Source: Candidatus Fibrimonas sp.
Lineage (GTDB): Bacteria > Fibrobacterota > Fibrobacteria > Fibrobacterales > Fibrobacteraceae
Reading direction: 5' to 3'
NCBI GenBank assembly: GCA_031273195.1
Contig: JAISSJ010000096.1
Span: 1-43,570 of the forward strand
DNA length: 43,570 bases
Part shown: in pieces, positions 8,057-16,928 of the stretch
Position numbering within the stretch: position 1 is the stretch's first letter
Layout: each line of letters begins with the position of its first letter
Position numbers and translations under genes: made by a program
Notes under the pieces: generated by a model
Seen by the model: the letters and a program-made list of their open reading frames with translations, nothing else
Told to the model about the DNA's origin: nothing
Databases searched by the model: none

Positions 8057-8626
8057 ATGCCTGAACTGAAATTCTCAATGCTCTCTGCGGGGAGAGGCAG
8101 CAATTTTGAAGCCATAATGCGCCACGTCGCAGCAAAAGACCTGGATGCCGAGTGCATAAGCCTTATAACCTACGCCGCAGACTGCAAAGCCGTAGATGTG
8201 GCAAAACAATACGGCGTTCCGGTTCGTTTAGTTAAAGGCGACAATCTGTTGGAAGTTCTGCAAAGCGAAAACCCCGATTTGGTGGTGATGGCCGGCTATA
8301 TGCGCAAAATCTCCGAAAAGGTTCTGGAACACTTTGAAAACAAAATGATAAATATCCATCCATCGCTCCTGCCGTCTTTTGGCGGAAAGGGTTGCTATGG
8401 AATACACGTTCACAAAAAGGCAATTGAAGCCGGAGTTAAAATCACCGGAGCCACCGTGCATTTTGTAAGCAAGGATTACGACAGCGGAAAAATAATAGCT
8501 CAAAGCGCAGTCCCTGTTCTGCCTGATGATACCCCGGAGAGTTTGGCAAAGCGAGTTTTGCAGGAAGAACACAATATTTACTGGCAGGCGATTAGGGATT
8601 TTTCTAAATTGCAATTTGATGTTTAA
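8057..8626 (+). CDS. purN: Phosphoribosylglycinamide formyltransferase PurN
   Basis: Transfers formyl from 10-formyl-THF to GAR in purine synthesis. Seen are the phosphate-binding Ala-Gly-Arg-Gly-Ser-Asn, the Met-Ala-Gly-Tyr-Met-Arg segment, the catalytic Asn-Ile-His-Pro-Ser-Leu-Leu-Pro, and Asp-Tyr-Asp-Ser-Gly-Lys-Ile with the catalytic Asp. Length (189) is normal. No strong ribosome-binding site precedes the ATG. Its last 8 nt overlap the amidase gene. purF is also in this window (27523-28923) but on the other strand, so purine genes are dispersed. Confidence 0.94.
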   Translation: MPELKFSMLSAGRGSNFEAIMRHVAAKDLDAECISLITYAADCKAVDVAKQYGVPVRLVKGDNLLEVLQSENPDLVVMAGYMRKISEKVLEHFENKMINIHPSLLPSFGGKGCYGIHVHKKAIEAGVKITGATVHFVSKDYDSGKIIAQSAVPVLPDDTPESLAKRVLQEEHNIYWQAIRDFSKLQFDV

Positions 8627-10076
8627 AAAATTCCTGTTTTTTTTTCTGTCTGCTTTTTCGGCTTCTGCTCTTGCGCAGGATACCATTGCAAATTTGCAAA
8701 TTGAAAAAAAGGGAGGCGTGGCTTACGCAAACGGAATAGATTTAGGCAAAAAACTGAAAATGCAAATGTTTTGGCATAGCGAGGCCGATATTTTGCAAAT
8801 AGGAGCTTCTTCATGGGTTTTGGATAATGAATGGGCAAGCATAAAAGACACCAGTTTTTTGCTGCAAACCCCCGTGCAAAGCCACATTAACGGCAAACAA
8901 TCCTTTTGGCTGCCGTTTCCGTCTTCTTTGCCGGTTTTTGAGCGAATGCTGAATAAAAACCTTGAATATGATTCCGTTTCTGCAAAAATCGTTGCTGTGC
9001 AAACAAAAGACATATGGAGCGTAAATCTGGATGCAAAAAACAACGGCGAAGTTATAGAGTTAAAACTTTTGAAACCGTTTACCGCAGAAGGTTTTTATGT
9101 GCATCCGAATTATATTTTGCGAATAAACGGAGCTGCCATAGATAGCGCAATGTTTTCGGATTTGGCGAAGAAATCCGTTTTTATAAGCAGGGTGTTTTCA
9201 ATTCAGGATAAGCAAAGCGCGCAACTTACCCTGGTGCTTAGGGATAACTGCGAAGGACCGGAACTGGTGAAAAAAGATGGTGGAAAAGTTTTGCAAATAG
9301 TGCTGAGAAAAAAACAGGCTGCTTCCGGGCAACAAAAAACAGCCGCACCGGAAGCGAAAACACAAGCGCAAGATGCAAATTCCACAGGGAAAAAGATAAG
9401 AACTATAGTTATAGACCCCGGACACGGCGGCAAAGATCCGGGAGCCATTGGCCATAAAAGTCTTCAGGAAAAAGAGGTTGTTTTGGCGGTTGGCTTGAAG
9501 TTAAAGAGCAAGCTGGAAGCCAACGGCTTTTCCGTAAAAATGACAAGAAGCACGGATAAATTTATAACTCTGGAAGAACGCCCGAAAATGGCAAGCGACT
9601 GGGGCGGAGATTTATTCATAAGCCTGCACTGCAATGCCATAGAAGGCAAAGAAAGGCAGCAAAAAACGGAAGGATTCAAGTTTTATATATTGCGCGCCGG
9701 CGGTTCCGAAGAAGATAAAGCCATAGCCCGCAGAGAAAACAAGGCGGTGGCGCTGGAATCCGGCAAAAAGAACAAAACCGATATTTCCCCGGCTGAATGG
9801 ATAATCTTGGATAATCAACTCGCATTGTATGCGGAGAGAAGCGCCCTGCTGGCCGGACATTTGGTAGAGGCCTTTGATGGCGGTTCTGTAAAAAAACTGG
9901 GAACCGGAGCGGGCCAGGCGGGATTTTTTGTTTTGGTAGGTGCCTATATGCCGGCAGTTCTGGCAGAGCTTGGTTTTATCACAAACCCTACGGACGGAGC
10001 ATATATGGCTACGGAAAAAGGGCAAAACGAACTCGCCGACCGCCTCGCAAAAGCCATCACAGCGTTTGCAAAATAA
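8619..10076 (+). CDS. N-acetylmuramoyl-L-alanine amidase (AmiC/CwlM-type, Amidase_3)
   Basis: A 485-residue exported zinc amidase that cleaves the peptide stem from MurNAc. I use the ATG at 8619, which gives a proper signal peptide (Met-Phe-Lys-Lys then Phe/Leu-rich, cleavage after Ala-Leu-Ala-Gln) and overlaps the purN stop. Residues about 25-230 form a beta-rich AMIN-like region that probably binds peptidoglycan. A Gln/Ala-rich linker (about 235-260) precedes the catalytic domain. Zinc ligands are His269 (Asp-Pro-Gly-His-Gly-Gly), Glu286 (Glu-Lys-Glu-Val) and His337 (Ser-Leu-His-Cys-Asn-Ala). The late Ala-Glu-Leu-Gly-Phe-Ile carries the catalytic Glu. Likely role: cell separation or wall turnover. 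Confidence 0.9.
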   Translation: MFKKFLFFFLSAFSASALAQDTIANLQIEKKGGVAYANGIDLGKKLKMQMFWHSEADILQIGASSWVLDNEWASIKDTSFLLQTPVQSHINGKQSFWLPFPSSLPVFERMLNKNLEYDSVSAKIVAVQTKDIWSVNLDAKNNGEVIELKLLKPFTAEGFYVHPNYILRINGAAIDSAMFSDLAKKSVFISRVFSIQDKQSAQLTLVLRDNCEGPELVKKDGGKVLQIVLRKKQAASGQQKTAAPEAKTQAQDANSTGKKIRTIVIDPGHGGKDPGAIGHKSLQEKEVVLAVGLKLKSKLEANGFSVKMTRSTDKFITLEERPKMASDWGGDLFISLHCNAIEGKERQQKTEGFKFYILRAGGSEEDKAIARRENKAVALESGKKNKTDISPAEWIILDNQLALYAERSALLAGHLVEAFDGGSVKKLGTGAGQAGFFVLVGAYMPAVLAELGFITNPTDGAYMATEKGQNELADRLAKAITAFAK

Positions 10077-10099
10077 GCAATATTTACTATTTTACAAAT

Positions 10100-11491
10100 A
10101 TGAACAAAATATTTCGGCGTATTTTGCTAGCTTGTTTTGCGGTGGGGAGCGTTTGGGCGCAGAATGAGCCGTTTGCACTGGGAGCGGATATTTCCTGGAT
10201 ACCGGAAAGGGAGGCCGGCGGGGTGCGGTATGCGCACAACGGGCAGGTAAGGGATATGTTTGACATACTCAAGGAGCATAAGTTCAATTATATACGCCTG
10301 CGGTTGTTTGTTGACCCTACGGCAAAAATTTCCGGAGAAAGCGAATCCCCTTATTCCACAAAAGGATACTGTGGGCTTGATTCCACCATAAAGATGGCAA
10401 AAAGGGTAAAAGCCGCCGGAATGAAATTCCTTTTGGACTTTCACTACAGCGACACCTGGGCAGACCCTGGAAAACAGTATAAACCCGTATCGTGGCAGGG
10501 ATTGGATTTTACGCAATTAACCGCAAAAGTGCGCTCATACACAAAGGAGACCCTTGAAAAATTCAGGAATAACGATGTATTGCCGGATATGGTGCAGGTG
10601 GGCAATGAAATTGTAGGCGGAATGATATGGCCGGATGGAAGAAACAGCAATATGTCTAACTTTGCAAAGCTAATGAACGCCGGTATTGACGGAGTAAAGG
10701 ACGTTGACGCAAATATCAAAATAATGGTGCACACTATAAACGAAAGAAATCCGAATGGCTGGCTCACAAGCCTCAGAAACAATGGGGTAACCAGAATAGA
10801 CGTGTTCGGGCTTTCTTACTACACGCAATGGCATGGTAACCCCGATAGCCTGCAAAGAGTGGCAACTGCTTTTGCCACAAACAATAGCAACAACAACATA
10901 AAAATTGCCGTAGCAGAGTATTCGGGCAACCACCGTCGCGTCAACGATATAATCTTCAACTTACCGAACAACAAGGGGTTTGGAACATTTGTCTGGGAAC
11001 CAGCCGATTGGAGTGATGGTTCGTATGGAGCAACTCTCTTTGACTGGAAAAACAATCGCCGTGAAACAAATTCTTTGATAAGCCTTTACCCCCAGATGTC
11101 AATAGATTACAATATAGCTGAGCCCACCGTGTCTAGTTCCAGTTCAGCGACACCGAGTAGTAGTTCGGCAACACCAAGCAGTAGTTCAGCAACACTGAGC
11201 AGCAGTTCGGCAACATCAAGTAGCAGTTCGGTACTGTCCGGCCCTACCCCAATTCGTTTGGCCAACCCCGCCACTTCCAACCGAGCTGTGCAGATTCACA
11301 ACGGCATAAACTTGCAGGTAAAAGACAAAGCTACGGTTGAAGTTTACAATTTAAGCGGGAATCTAGTCAACAGGCAGAATTTTAGCGGCGGCACATACTC
11401 CGTATCGTTTGCCCATTTGCCAAAAGGGATGTATATTGTAAAAGTTTCCTATACCCCCAAACCTGCGATAATCGTATTGCCAAACAGATAA
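10100..11491 (+). CDS. GH53 arabinogalactan endo-beta-1,4-galactanase, secreted
   Basis: Cleaves beta-1,4-galactan side chains of pectin. A signal peptide (1-20, ending Val-Trp-Ala) is followed by a GH53 barrel (about 22-335): Gly-Ala-Asp-Ile-Ser-Trp, Tyr-Ile-Arg-Leu-Arg-Leu, Leu-Asp-Phe-His-Tyr-Ser-Asp. The acid/base is Glu170 (Gly-Asn-Glu-Ile) and the nucleophile Glu273 (Ala-Glu-Tyr-Ser). A linker of five Ser-Ser-Ser-Ser-Ala-Thr-Pro-type repeats (about 346-378) leads to a C-terminal beta domain of roughly 80 residues. This ends in Lys-Gly-Met-Tyr-Ile-Val-Lys-Val, like type IX secretion or Fibrobacter C-terminal sorting domains. TATTTT lies 12 nt before ATG, so a leaderless mRNA is expected. 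The 3' end overlaps prepilin peptidase (opposite strand) by 43 nt. Confidence 0.92.
   Translation: MNKIFRRILLACFAVGSVWAQNEPFALGADISWIPEREAGGVRYAHNGQVRDMFDILKEHKFNYIRLRLFVDPTAKISGESESPYSTKGYCGLDSTIKMAKRVKAAGMKFLLDFHYSDTWADPGKQYKPVSWQGLDFTQLTAKVRSYTKETLEKFRNNDVLPDMVQVGNEIVGGMIWPDGRNSNMSNFAKLMNAGIDGVKDVDANIKIMVHTINERNPNGWLTSLRNNGVTRIDVFGLSYYTQWHGNPDSLQRVATAFATNNSNNNIKIAVAEYSGNHRRVNDIIFNLPNNKGFGTFVWEPADWSDGSYGATLFDWKNNRRETNSLISLYPQMSIDYNIAEPTVSSSSSATPSSSSATPSSSSATLSSSSATSSSSSVLSGPTPIRLANPATSNRAVQIHNGINLQVKDKATVEVYNLSGNLVNRQNFSGGTYSVSFAHLPKGMYIVKVSYTPKPAIIVLPNR
11133..11235 (+). repeat. 21-bp coding repeat for the serine linker of the GH53 enzyme
   Basis: About five 21-bp units, each encoding Ser-Ser-Ser-Ser-Ala-Thr-Pro or a close variant (AGTAGTTCGGCAACACCAAG and similar). 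The repeat length is a multiple of three, so copy number can change without a frameshift. Units differ by synonymous changes, so expansion is not very recent. Confidence 0.75.
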
Positions 11492-12240
11492 GAAATCGGG
11501 GCGGCAAGCCCCAAAAAAGGGCCAAACGGCAACGGTGACCGCATATCTTTTTTTGTGAACAATCTGTACGGCACAATTACGGCAATAGCCAGCAAAGCTC
11601 CTATTATCAGAGATACATACGCAAGCTCCGCCCCCATGAGTGCGCCAAAACCGGCGAAGAGCTTTACATCGCCAAACCCCATTCCCTCTTTTTTTAAAAT
11701 TTTTGAACAAATAACAGAAAACAAAAACAAGCCGCCGCCACACGCCGCAATGCCAATCAAGGAACTCGGCCAGCCAATAGAGCCCTCAAAAAAAGACAAA
11801 GCAAAGCCGAGCAAAATCCCGCCTATGGTAACAGTGTCCGGCAAGAGCAAATACTTAAAATCTATAACGAAAATCGGGATAAGAGTCACTATCAGCCAGA
11901 ACAAACTTATGCTCTCAATCAAATTCGCATTTTGCCAAGGGCTTGGCTCGGCTATAAAAGCGGCGGCAAAACCGAGCGATAAACCCAAAAATTCAACTAT
12001 GGGATATTTTATGGAAATAGATTTTTTGCAGCTTGCGCAACGCCCGCCTAAAAGCAGCCAGCTAAGAATTGGAATATTGTGCCAAAACGGAATTTTTTGT
12101 TTGCAATCAGGGCAGTGCGAAGCGGGTTTTATTATGGACATCTCGCGCGGCATTCTGTATATGAGCACATTGAAAAAGCTGCCGAAACATACCCCTAAAA
12201 CTGCAAACAAGGCCCACAAGAAAACAGCCGGAATGTCCAT
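11449..12240 (-). CDS. pilD: Prepilin peptidase / N-methyltransferase (type IV pili or type II secretion)
   Basis: An integral membrane aspartic protease of family A24 that cleaves and methylates prepilins. The N-terminal methylase part has the zinc tetracysteine (Cys-Pro-Asp-Cys and Cys-Ala-Ser-Cys) after Phe-Gly-Ser-Phe-Phe-Asn-Val. The protease aspartates are in Ile-Asp-Phe-Lys-Tyr-Leu-Leu-Leu-Pro-Asp and in Gly-Met-Gly-Phe-Gly-Asp-Val-Lys-Leu. Length (263) and about eight membrane segments are normal. AGGGA precedes the ATG, and rsfS ends 6 nt upstream. No pilin genes are in the window. The 3' end overlaps the GH53 gene tail to tail. Confidence 0.93.
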   Translation of the reverse strand: MDIPAVFLWALFAVLGVCFGSFFNVLIYRMPREMSIIKPASHCPDCKQKIPFWHNIPILSWLLLGGRCASCKKSISIKYPIVEFLGLSLGFAAAFIAEPSPWQNANLIESISLFWLIVTLIPIFVIDFKYLLLPDTVTIGGILLGFALSFFEGSIGWPSSLIGIAACGGGLFLFSVICSKILKKEGMGFGDVKLFAGFGALMGAELAYVSLIIGALLAIAVIVPYRLFTKKDMRSPLPFGPFLGLAAPISYLFGNTIIAGLGV

Positions 12241-12246
12241 TTTCCC

Positions 12247-12648
12247 TTACACAAACTCTGCCGTTTTAACAGCCGCTTTTTTCTTTTTAGCAAAATCTTC
12301 TTTAGCGAGGGCGGTTTTTTCCGCTTTGCTCCACAACTCGTCAAGGGCTATTTCCTCTCTGCGGCTTTGCTCAAAGAGATGAACCATAATATCACCGGCA
12401 TCTAAAACGGCCCAGCGAGTGAGTTCCTTGTACTCAATGCTAGCCGGTTCGCCACCGGCTTGCTTATAGGCCTTTTGCAACTCGCTCAAAATGGCCAGCA
12501 TTTGCGCACTGCTCTCGCAGGTGCCAACCAGGTACCAGTCCACAACAACGCCGGAAAGCTTTCGCAAATCCAAAAGCTCAACATTCTCTGCGTCAAGCTC
12601 AAACAGAATTTGCGCTCCGATTTTCACACTCGCCGGAAATCTCTTCAT
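12247..12648 (-). CDS. rsfS: Ribosomal silencing factor RsfS
   Basis: Binds uL14 and blocks subunit joining in starvation. The core of 133 residues shows Val-Glu-Leu-Leu-Asp-Leu-Arg-Lys-Leu, Asp-Trp-Tyr-Leu-Val-Gly-Thr-Cys-Glu-Ser, Trp-Ala-Val-Leu-Asp-Ala-Gly-Asp-Ile-Met-Val-His-Leu-Phe and a following Arg-Glu segment. All are typical of the family (DUF143/Iojap). I chose the ATG at 12648, which shares TGATG with the stop of the upstream lipoprotein gene. A GTG one codon earlier is possible. A Lys/Ala-rich tail of about 25 residues follows the fold. Confidence 0.92.
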   Translation of the reverse strand: MKRFPASVKIGAQILFELDAENVELLDLRKLSGVVVDWYLVGTCESSAQMLAILSELQKAYKQAGGEPASIEYKELTRWAVLDAGDIMVHLFEQSRREEIALDELWSKAEKTALAKEDFAKKKKAAVKTAEFV

Positions 12649-13046
12649 CACTGTCCTCTCTTTATCTTTAACACCTTTTTGTAATCGCTACCCAAAAAAA
12701 CAGTTGCGCTCACATCTCCGCTCAAAGGGTCTTGTAAAACTATAAAATTTTTCGTGTCTAAAACCGCTTTTAATCTATCCTGGCCAACCCAATGAGGATT
12801 GCGAATAGCCACAATAGTTTCTTCATAGTTAGCCCACTGCGGGTCTGATTGCGCGCTTAGAACATCAAAGCCGCTGGCCCGCAAAACTTTTTTCGTTTCC
12901 TCTGCTGCCCCAAAGATTCCGCAACTGTTTAAAACCGCTATTTGCCCGGGTACCGGCTCTATGCGTACCTCGGCTTTAGCAGTTGGCTCTTCTTCGCAAG
13001 CAAAAAAAAACAAGACCATCAGCAAAAAAGGAATTTTTGCAAACAT
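12648..13046 (-). CDS. LytR C-terminal (LytR_C) domain lipoprotein
   Basis: 132 residues. The N terminus is a lipoprotein signal (Leu-Met-Val-Leu-Phe-Phe-Phe-Ala-Cys, Cys at 17). The rest matches the LytR_C domain: Gln-Ile-Ala-Val-Leu-Asn-Ser-Cys-Gly, then Gly-Phe-Asp-Val-Leu, ending Val-Phe-Leu-Gly-Ser-Asp-Tyr. It lacks the LCP catalytic domain that often accompanies LytR_C. The frame is open upstream, but the Met at 13046 gives the lipobox. TACATT (first T at 13058) is exactly 12 nt before it, predicting a leaderless transcript. Its place before rsfS follows the common LytR/rsfS neighbourhood. Confidence 0.8.
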   Translation of the reverse strand: MFAKIPFLLMVLFFFACEEEPTAKAEVRIEPVPGQIAVLNSCGIFGAAEETKKVLRASGFDVLSAQSDPQWANYEETIVAIRNPHWVGQDRLKAVLDTKNFIVLQDPLSGDVSATVFLGSDYKKVLKIKRGQ

Positions 13047-13077
13047 AGCGGTAATGTAGAAAAAGGATTTTCCAGAG

Positions 13078-13686
13078 TTATTTGCAATTAACATGGACTT
13101 CAGCGTAGCCGCTACACCTCCAATTGGGGTCAGCTTGGCTACGAATAGAATCAAGGTCTATTTTATCCTTTAAATTTCCTTCGGCAGTGTCATCGCACAC
13201 AAGCATTGCATCTGTGTAAGGTATAGGAGGAATAGCAGGATACACGCATCCTGTTAAAGTGGCAGGTACTATTTGATGTAGAACCATATCTTGTGAAAGA
13301 ACCCAATCATCGTAAGTTTGGGACGGATATGTGATATATATGGCAAAATAATTGCATTCAGTCTGTTCGTTATCAAATATATGCGAAAAAACCGGCATTA
13401 AAATGTTCTTGTCAGTGACAATTCTTATTTTTATACCATTGAAATCTCCCAAATCTTTATAATAATCCGTAGGTTCACCAAATTCATAAGAGATTTCTCG
13501 CTTATAAGACTTAACTCTGCTATCCATAACTGGCTTTTCCCAGATTGACGAACTACTGCTGATTTGCCCAATGCCAATGACTGATGTACTGCATTGTTCC
13601 TGGCTATTATTGTCTGTCTCTCCGCAAGCAAAAAATATAATTGATATTATTGCGGAACAAGCGAATGTTTTAATGGGAGCTTTCAT
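13078..13686 (-). CDS. Hypothetical lipoprotein with serine linker
   Basis: 202 residues. A lipoprotein signal (Ile-Ile-Ser-Ile-Ile-Phe-Phe-Ala-Cys) is followed by a short Ser-rich spacer (Ser at about 43-47) and a region with no recognised family. Several cysteines near the C terminus (Gly-Cys-Val-Tyr-Pro, Val-Cys-Asp-Asp, Arg-Cys-Ser-Gly, Asn-Cys-Lys) could form disulfides. TATATT lies 13 nt before the ATG and there is no ribosome-binding site. The gene is more AT-rich than its neighbours. It is probably an outer-membrane or periplasmic lipoprotein peculiar to this lineage. Confidence 0.65.
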   Translation of the reverse strand: MKAPIKTFACSAIISIIFFACGETDNNSQEQCSTSVIGIGQISSSSSIWEKPVMDSRVKSYKREISYEFGEPTDYYKDLGDFNGIKIRIVTDKNILMPVFSHIFDNEQTECNYFAIYITYPSQTYDDWVLSQDMVLHQIVPATLTGCVYPAIPPIPYTDAMLVCDDTAEGNLKDKIDLDSIRSQADPNWRCSGYAEVHVNCK

Positions 13687-13734
13687 TAAATAGAATATAC
13701 ATTTTTTTTCAGCAAAAATTTCTATCTTTCCACA

Positions 13735-15084
13735 ATGAACCGCCCCGTATTGCCTCTTCTGTTTTTAATTTTTTTCTCCTGCCAGGGGCCGTGGAGCTAT
13801 TACCCGGAAAATCCGGAAAACTACCAGGGGCTATGGGTTTACGCCTATATTGTTTCCGGGCGGCCTGTGGAAAACGTGTGTTTGGATAAACTGCACCCGC
13901 TTGGCGAAGTTCGTATGCACGGCTTTGCATTTTATGAATCTGCGGATATTACAATAAAGGGTTTGTTTAACGGAAAAGATACGTCGTTTTCCTTAGAGCC
14001 GGACATAGCTTATAACACCCGCAAACCCAACTGCTTTGTTGGCCCAATAGATTTAATTGCAGAGGTCGGCGGGAACTATGAACTGGAGGCATCTATAACC
14101 TGGGACAGTGCCGGAGCACGGACAGTTAGCAGGTTCAACGCAAAAACCTATATCCCGAAAAAGTTCACGATTTTAAGAGCTTACGATTTGCTAAGGCAGC
14201 AATACAACTCCGGCAGCGTGATTTTATATTTGCCGCCGCCTATGGATTTGCAATCCAATTATTTTATTACCGATTACAGCGAAGATGTTGGCGGGGTTCT
14301 TGTTTCAATGGTTTACGGCAAAAATGTCTCTTGGGGCGAAAATTCCTTTGACCAAATAATCGGGCAGTTTTCAGACAGAAACGACACGCTCCGCCATGCG
14401 CGTTTTGGCGATAGGGATATATTATATACCGCAAGAAACCAGCAGATAGGAACAGGGAATAAAGACATAGACAGCATTCCCATCATGGGAATAAATATGC
14501 CGGCACTTGGAACGATAAATTTGCTTTTTTATGCCACCACATCGGAATATTTTGAATTTGAAGACACTTTTTTGTACGGCAGAAACGACAGCCGCATTGT
14601 TCCCGTTTACAATATTCAGGGAGCGGCAGGAATTTTTGCCGGAATGCTGGTTGATACTTTTCAAGTGAATCTCAGACCTTCGGATTCCATTAAAGTCTAT
14701 CCTCATTTACTGGCACAGGAAACTTATTGCTGGCAAATAGACGATGAAACCGATGTCTCATACCGGCAACTCCACAGAGAATGCATAGAGTTTTGGGACG
14801 AGTATATTTGGAACACAATTGCTTGCGGAAAGAAGCCGCCATGCGGTATTTTTTATCCTGTTTATACCTGGTATGAAATTCCAAGCGAGAAACTCAAAAA
14901 TATACTCAGCATGGAAGAGTTAATCACCTGGTGCGAACATAGAGATTTTCCAATAGACATATACCCGCTTTGCGGAACCGCGATGGTTCATTATTCAAAA
15001 AACGGCAAAAGCTCCCCTATTTTAGACCGCGAGGTAAAAAAATGGTGCGAGGCACACAGGAATAATGAAGAATGCATATTGTAA
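13735..15084 (+). CDS. Hypothetical lipoprotein, possibly DUF4249-like
   Basis: 449 residues with a lipobox (Leu-Ile-Phe-Phe-Ser-Cys, Cys at 16). The N-terminal part (Leu-Trp-Val-Tyr-Ala-Tyr-Ile-Val-Ser-Gly-Arg-Pro-Val-Glu) resembles the beta-sandwich start of DUF4249 lipoproteins, which often sit with TonB-dependent receptors. This is a weak resemblance, and no receptor gene is near. The C-terminal third holds several Cys residues and the pattern Trp-Cys-Glu-x-His/Ala twice. TATCTT lies exactly 12 nt before ATG with no ribosome-binding site, so the mRNA is predicted leaderless. The rfbB gene starts 17 nt downstream but has its own promoter box. Confidence 0.7.
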   Translation: MNRPVLPLLFLIFFSCQGPWSYYPENPENYQGLWVYAYIVSGRPVENVCLDKLHPLGEVRMHGFAFYESADITIKGLFNGKDTSFSLEPDIAYNTRKPNCFVGPIDLIAEVGGNYELEASITWDSAGARTVSRFNAKTYIPKKFTILRAYDLLRQQYNSGSVILYLPPPMDLQSNYFITDYSEDVGGVLVSMVYGKNVSWGENSFDQIIGQFSDRNDTLRHARFGDRDILYTARNQQIGTGNKDIDSIPIMGINMPALGTINLLFYATTSEYFEFEDTFLYGRNDSRIVPVYNIQGAAGIFAGMLVDTFQVNLRPSDSIKVYPHLLAQETYCWQIDDETDVSYRQLHRECIEFWDEYIWNTIACGKKPPCGIFYPVYTWYEIPSEKLKNILSMEELITWCEHRDFPIDIYPLCGTAMVHYSKNGKSSPILDREVKKWCEAHRNNEECIL

Positions 15085-15101
15085 TTTTCTAATTTTCTGC
15101 C

Positions 15102-16088
15102 ATGAATATACTTGTCACCGGTTGTTGCGGATTTATAGGTACAAATTTTGTGCGGTTTGTTTTAAAGGAAAGGCCGGACTGGAAGATTGTTAACATAGAT
15201 GCTCTGACTTATGCGGGCAATAGTGAAAATCTAAGAGATGTTGAGGGCAACCCGCATTACGGCTTTTTTAAGGGCGATATAACGGACGAAACGGACATTT
15301 GCGGAGCAGGAAATTTGCTCTCCGGTAATCCGGATGCCATTGTGCATTTTGCAGCGGAGTCGCATGTTGATAATTCCATAAAAAATCCGGGTGTGTTTAT
15401 TCGCACCAATGTGGAAGGGACTTTAAAACTGCTGAAATATGCAAAGGAAAAAAACGCAAGATTTTTGCAGGTTAGCACGGATGAGGTTTACGGAACGCTC
15501 GGACAAACCGGCTATTTCACCGAAGACACTCCCCTTGCCCCCAACAGCCCTTACAGTGCCTCAAAAGCTGGGGCGGATTTTCTGGTGCGAGCTTGGCACG
15601 AAACCTACAAGCTGGATACCGTAATCACCCGTTGCTCAAACAACTACGGCCCCTATCAGTTCCCGGAAAAACTAATTCCATTAGCAGTTACAAACTTGAT
15701 GCAGGGCAAAAAAATTCCCGTATATGGCAAAGGGTTGAACATTCGTGACTGGCTTCATGTGGAAGACCACTGCAGGGGAATTTTGCTCGCCTTGGAGAAG
15801 GGGGAGGCGGGACGGGTATATAATATCGGTGGAAACAACGAATGGAAAAACATAGATATAGCGAAGGAACTCGTTAAGATAATGGGAATGGATGAAGACA
15901 AAATTGAATTTGTAACAGACCGCTTGGGTCACGATTTGCGCTATGCCATAGATGCAACCCGCATTCGCAAGGAGTTGGGCTGGGAGCCAAAATACACATT
16001 CGGCACTGGGCTTCCGGAAACTGTGAAATGGTATAAGGAAAATGAGAATTGGTGGAAACCGTTGAAAGACAGATTGCAGGCCAGGTGA
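15102..16088 (+). CDS. rfbB: dTDP-glucose 4,6-dehydratase
   Basis: Second step of dTDP-rhamnose synthesis. An extended short-chain dehydrogenase with Thr-Gly-Cys-Cys-Gly-Phe-Ile-Gly at 7-14 (NAD binding), Ala-Ala-Glu-Ser-His-Val-Asp, Ser-Thr-Asp-Glu-Val-Tyr-Gly (active-site Asp/Glu), and Tyr-Ser-Ala-Ser-Lys (catalytic Tyr and Lys). The later Arg-Cys-Ser-Asn-Asn-Tyr-Gly-Pro-Tyr-Gln and Asn-Ile-Arg-Asp-Trp-Leu-His-Val are specific to the RfbB group. Length (328) is normal. TAATTT lies 12 nt before ATG. The stop overlaps the next gene (TGATG). rfbA, rfbC and rfbD are not in the window. Confidence 0.94.
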   Translation: MNILVTGCCGFIGTNFVRFVLKERPDWKIVNIDALTYAGNSENLRDVEGNPHYGFFKGDITDETDICGAGNLLSGNPDAIVHFAAESHVDNSIKNPGVFIRTNVEGTLKLLKYAKEKNARFLQVSTDEVYGTLGQTGYFTEDTPLAPNSPYSASKAGADFLVRAWHETYKLDTVITRCSNNYGPYQFPEKLIPLAVTNLMQGKKIPVYGKGLNIRDWLHVEDHCRGILLALEKGEAGRVYNIGGNNEWKNIDIAKELVKIMGMDEDKIEFVTDRLGHDLRYAIDATRIRKELGWEPKYTFGTGLPETVKWYKENENWWKPLKDRLQAR

Positions 16089-16918
16089 TGTTTGCGGTAT
16101 TTTTTGCAGTTTGTCTTTTTTGCACGGTTTTGCTCGGGTGCGGGGAATGGGGAAACGCAGAGGTTGGGAGGGTTTCGTGTTCATTCGGTACATTCAGCGA
16201 TTTTTACAGACCGGTAAAAATAGCCTCTGGCAATAACGGAAATAATCTTTATATTTTGGATAATTATTCCGTGCATTCCTACAAAAGAGATAATTTATAC
16301 GAATGCACATTTGACTGGGAAGACACTTATGATTTTAGCGGCTCTCCAAACGATGTGATTTTTGCAGGCACCGGTTTTTATGTTCAAGACGGAAGGCGGT
16401 TAAAATCCATGAACAACGCTGAAGCGTGTTATGCCGGCAGAGACGGAGTTTTTGCGATTTACGGGGACGAGCTTGCGATAGGGAGCAGTATGGGAATTGA
16501 GGTTTGGAGCATAAATCAATGCGTGAAAAAAAGAGAAGTTTCTACGCAAAGGGTTTTGGCTTTGGCTGCGACAGACTACGAATATTTTGCAGCAGAGGGT
16601 ATTTCTGCGGAACCCAGAAATTTGACAATGTATTCAAAGAGCGGCGGTCGGGTTTATTCCGACCCTATGTCTTCAACTCCAGGTAACGAAAAGAATTTCA
16701 GTTCTGCGGACAGGGTAATTGCGAACAATTACGGCACTTATCTTTTAGACACAAAATACCGAAAAATAGGGGTTTACGATAATCGTGCCGTTTGGCGAAG
16801 AACCATAAGCTTGGACTCGCTCGGTTTAAGAGGGGTTTTAGACATAGCTCCGGGCGAGCATTCGCATATTTTTATTTTGCACAGCGGCGGAGTGGAGAGG
16901 GTGAATGTGTTTTTTTAA
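16088..16918 (+). CDS. Hypothetical lipoprotein, possible beta-propeller
   Basis: 276 residues. Start chosen at the TGATG overlap with rfbB; this gives a lipoprotein signal ending Val-Leu-Leu-Gly-Cys. The rest has recurring short beta motifs (Asn-Leu-Tyr-Ile-Leu-Asp-Asn near 50, Ile-Tyr-Gly-Asp-Glu-Leu-Ala, Thr-Tyr-Leu-Leu-Asp-Thr, His-Ile-Phe-Ile-Leu-His-Ser-Gly-Gly). These look like blades of a propeller of the WD40/NHL kind. No catalytic motif is visible. Coupling to rfbB suggests a link to the cell surface, but no defined function can be given. Confidence 0.6.
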   Translation: MFAVFFAVCLFCTVLLGCGEWGNAEVGRVSCSFGTFSDFYRPVKIASGNNGNNLYILDNYSVHSYKRDNLYECTFDWEDTYDFSGSPNDVIFAGTGFYVQDGRRLKSMNNAEACYAGRDGVFAIYGDELAIGSSMGIEVWSINQCVKKREVSTQRVLALAATDYEYFAAEGISAEPRNLTMYSKSGGRVYSDPMSSTPGNEKNFSSADRVIANNYGTYLLDTKYRKIGVYDNRAVWRRTISLDSLGLRGVLDIAPGEHSHIFILHSGGVERVNVFF

Positions 16919-16928
16919 TATTTTACTC

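Noticed and set aside
11133-11235. Serine repeats of GH53 as phase-variable
   Set aside because: The unit is 21 bp, so copy changes keep the frame; only linker length would vary.
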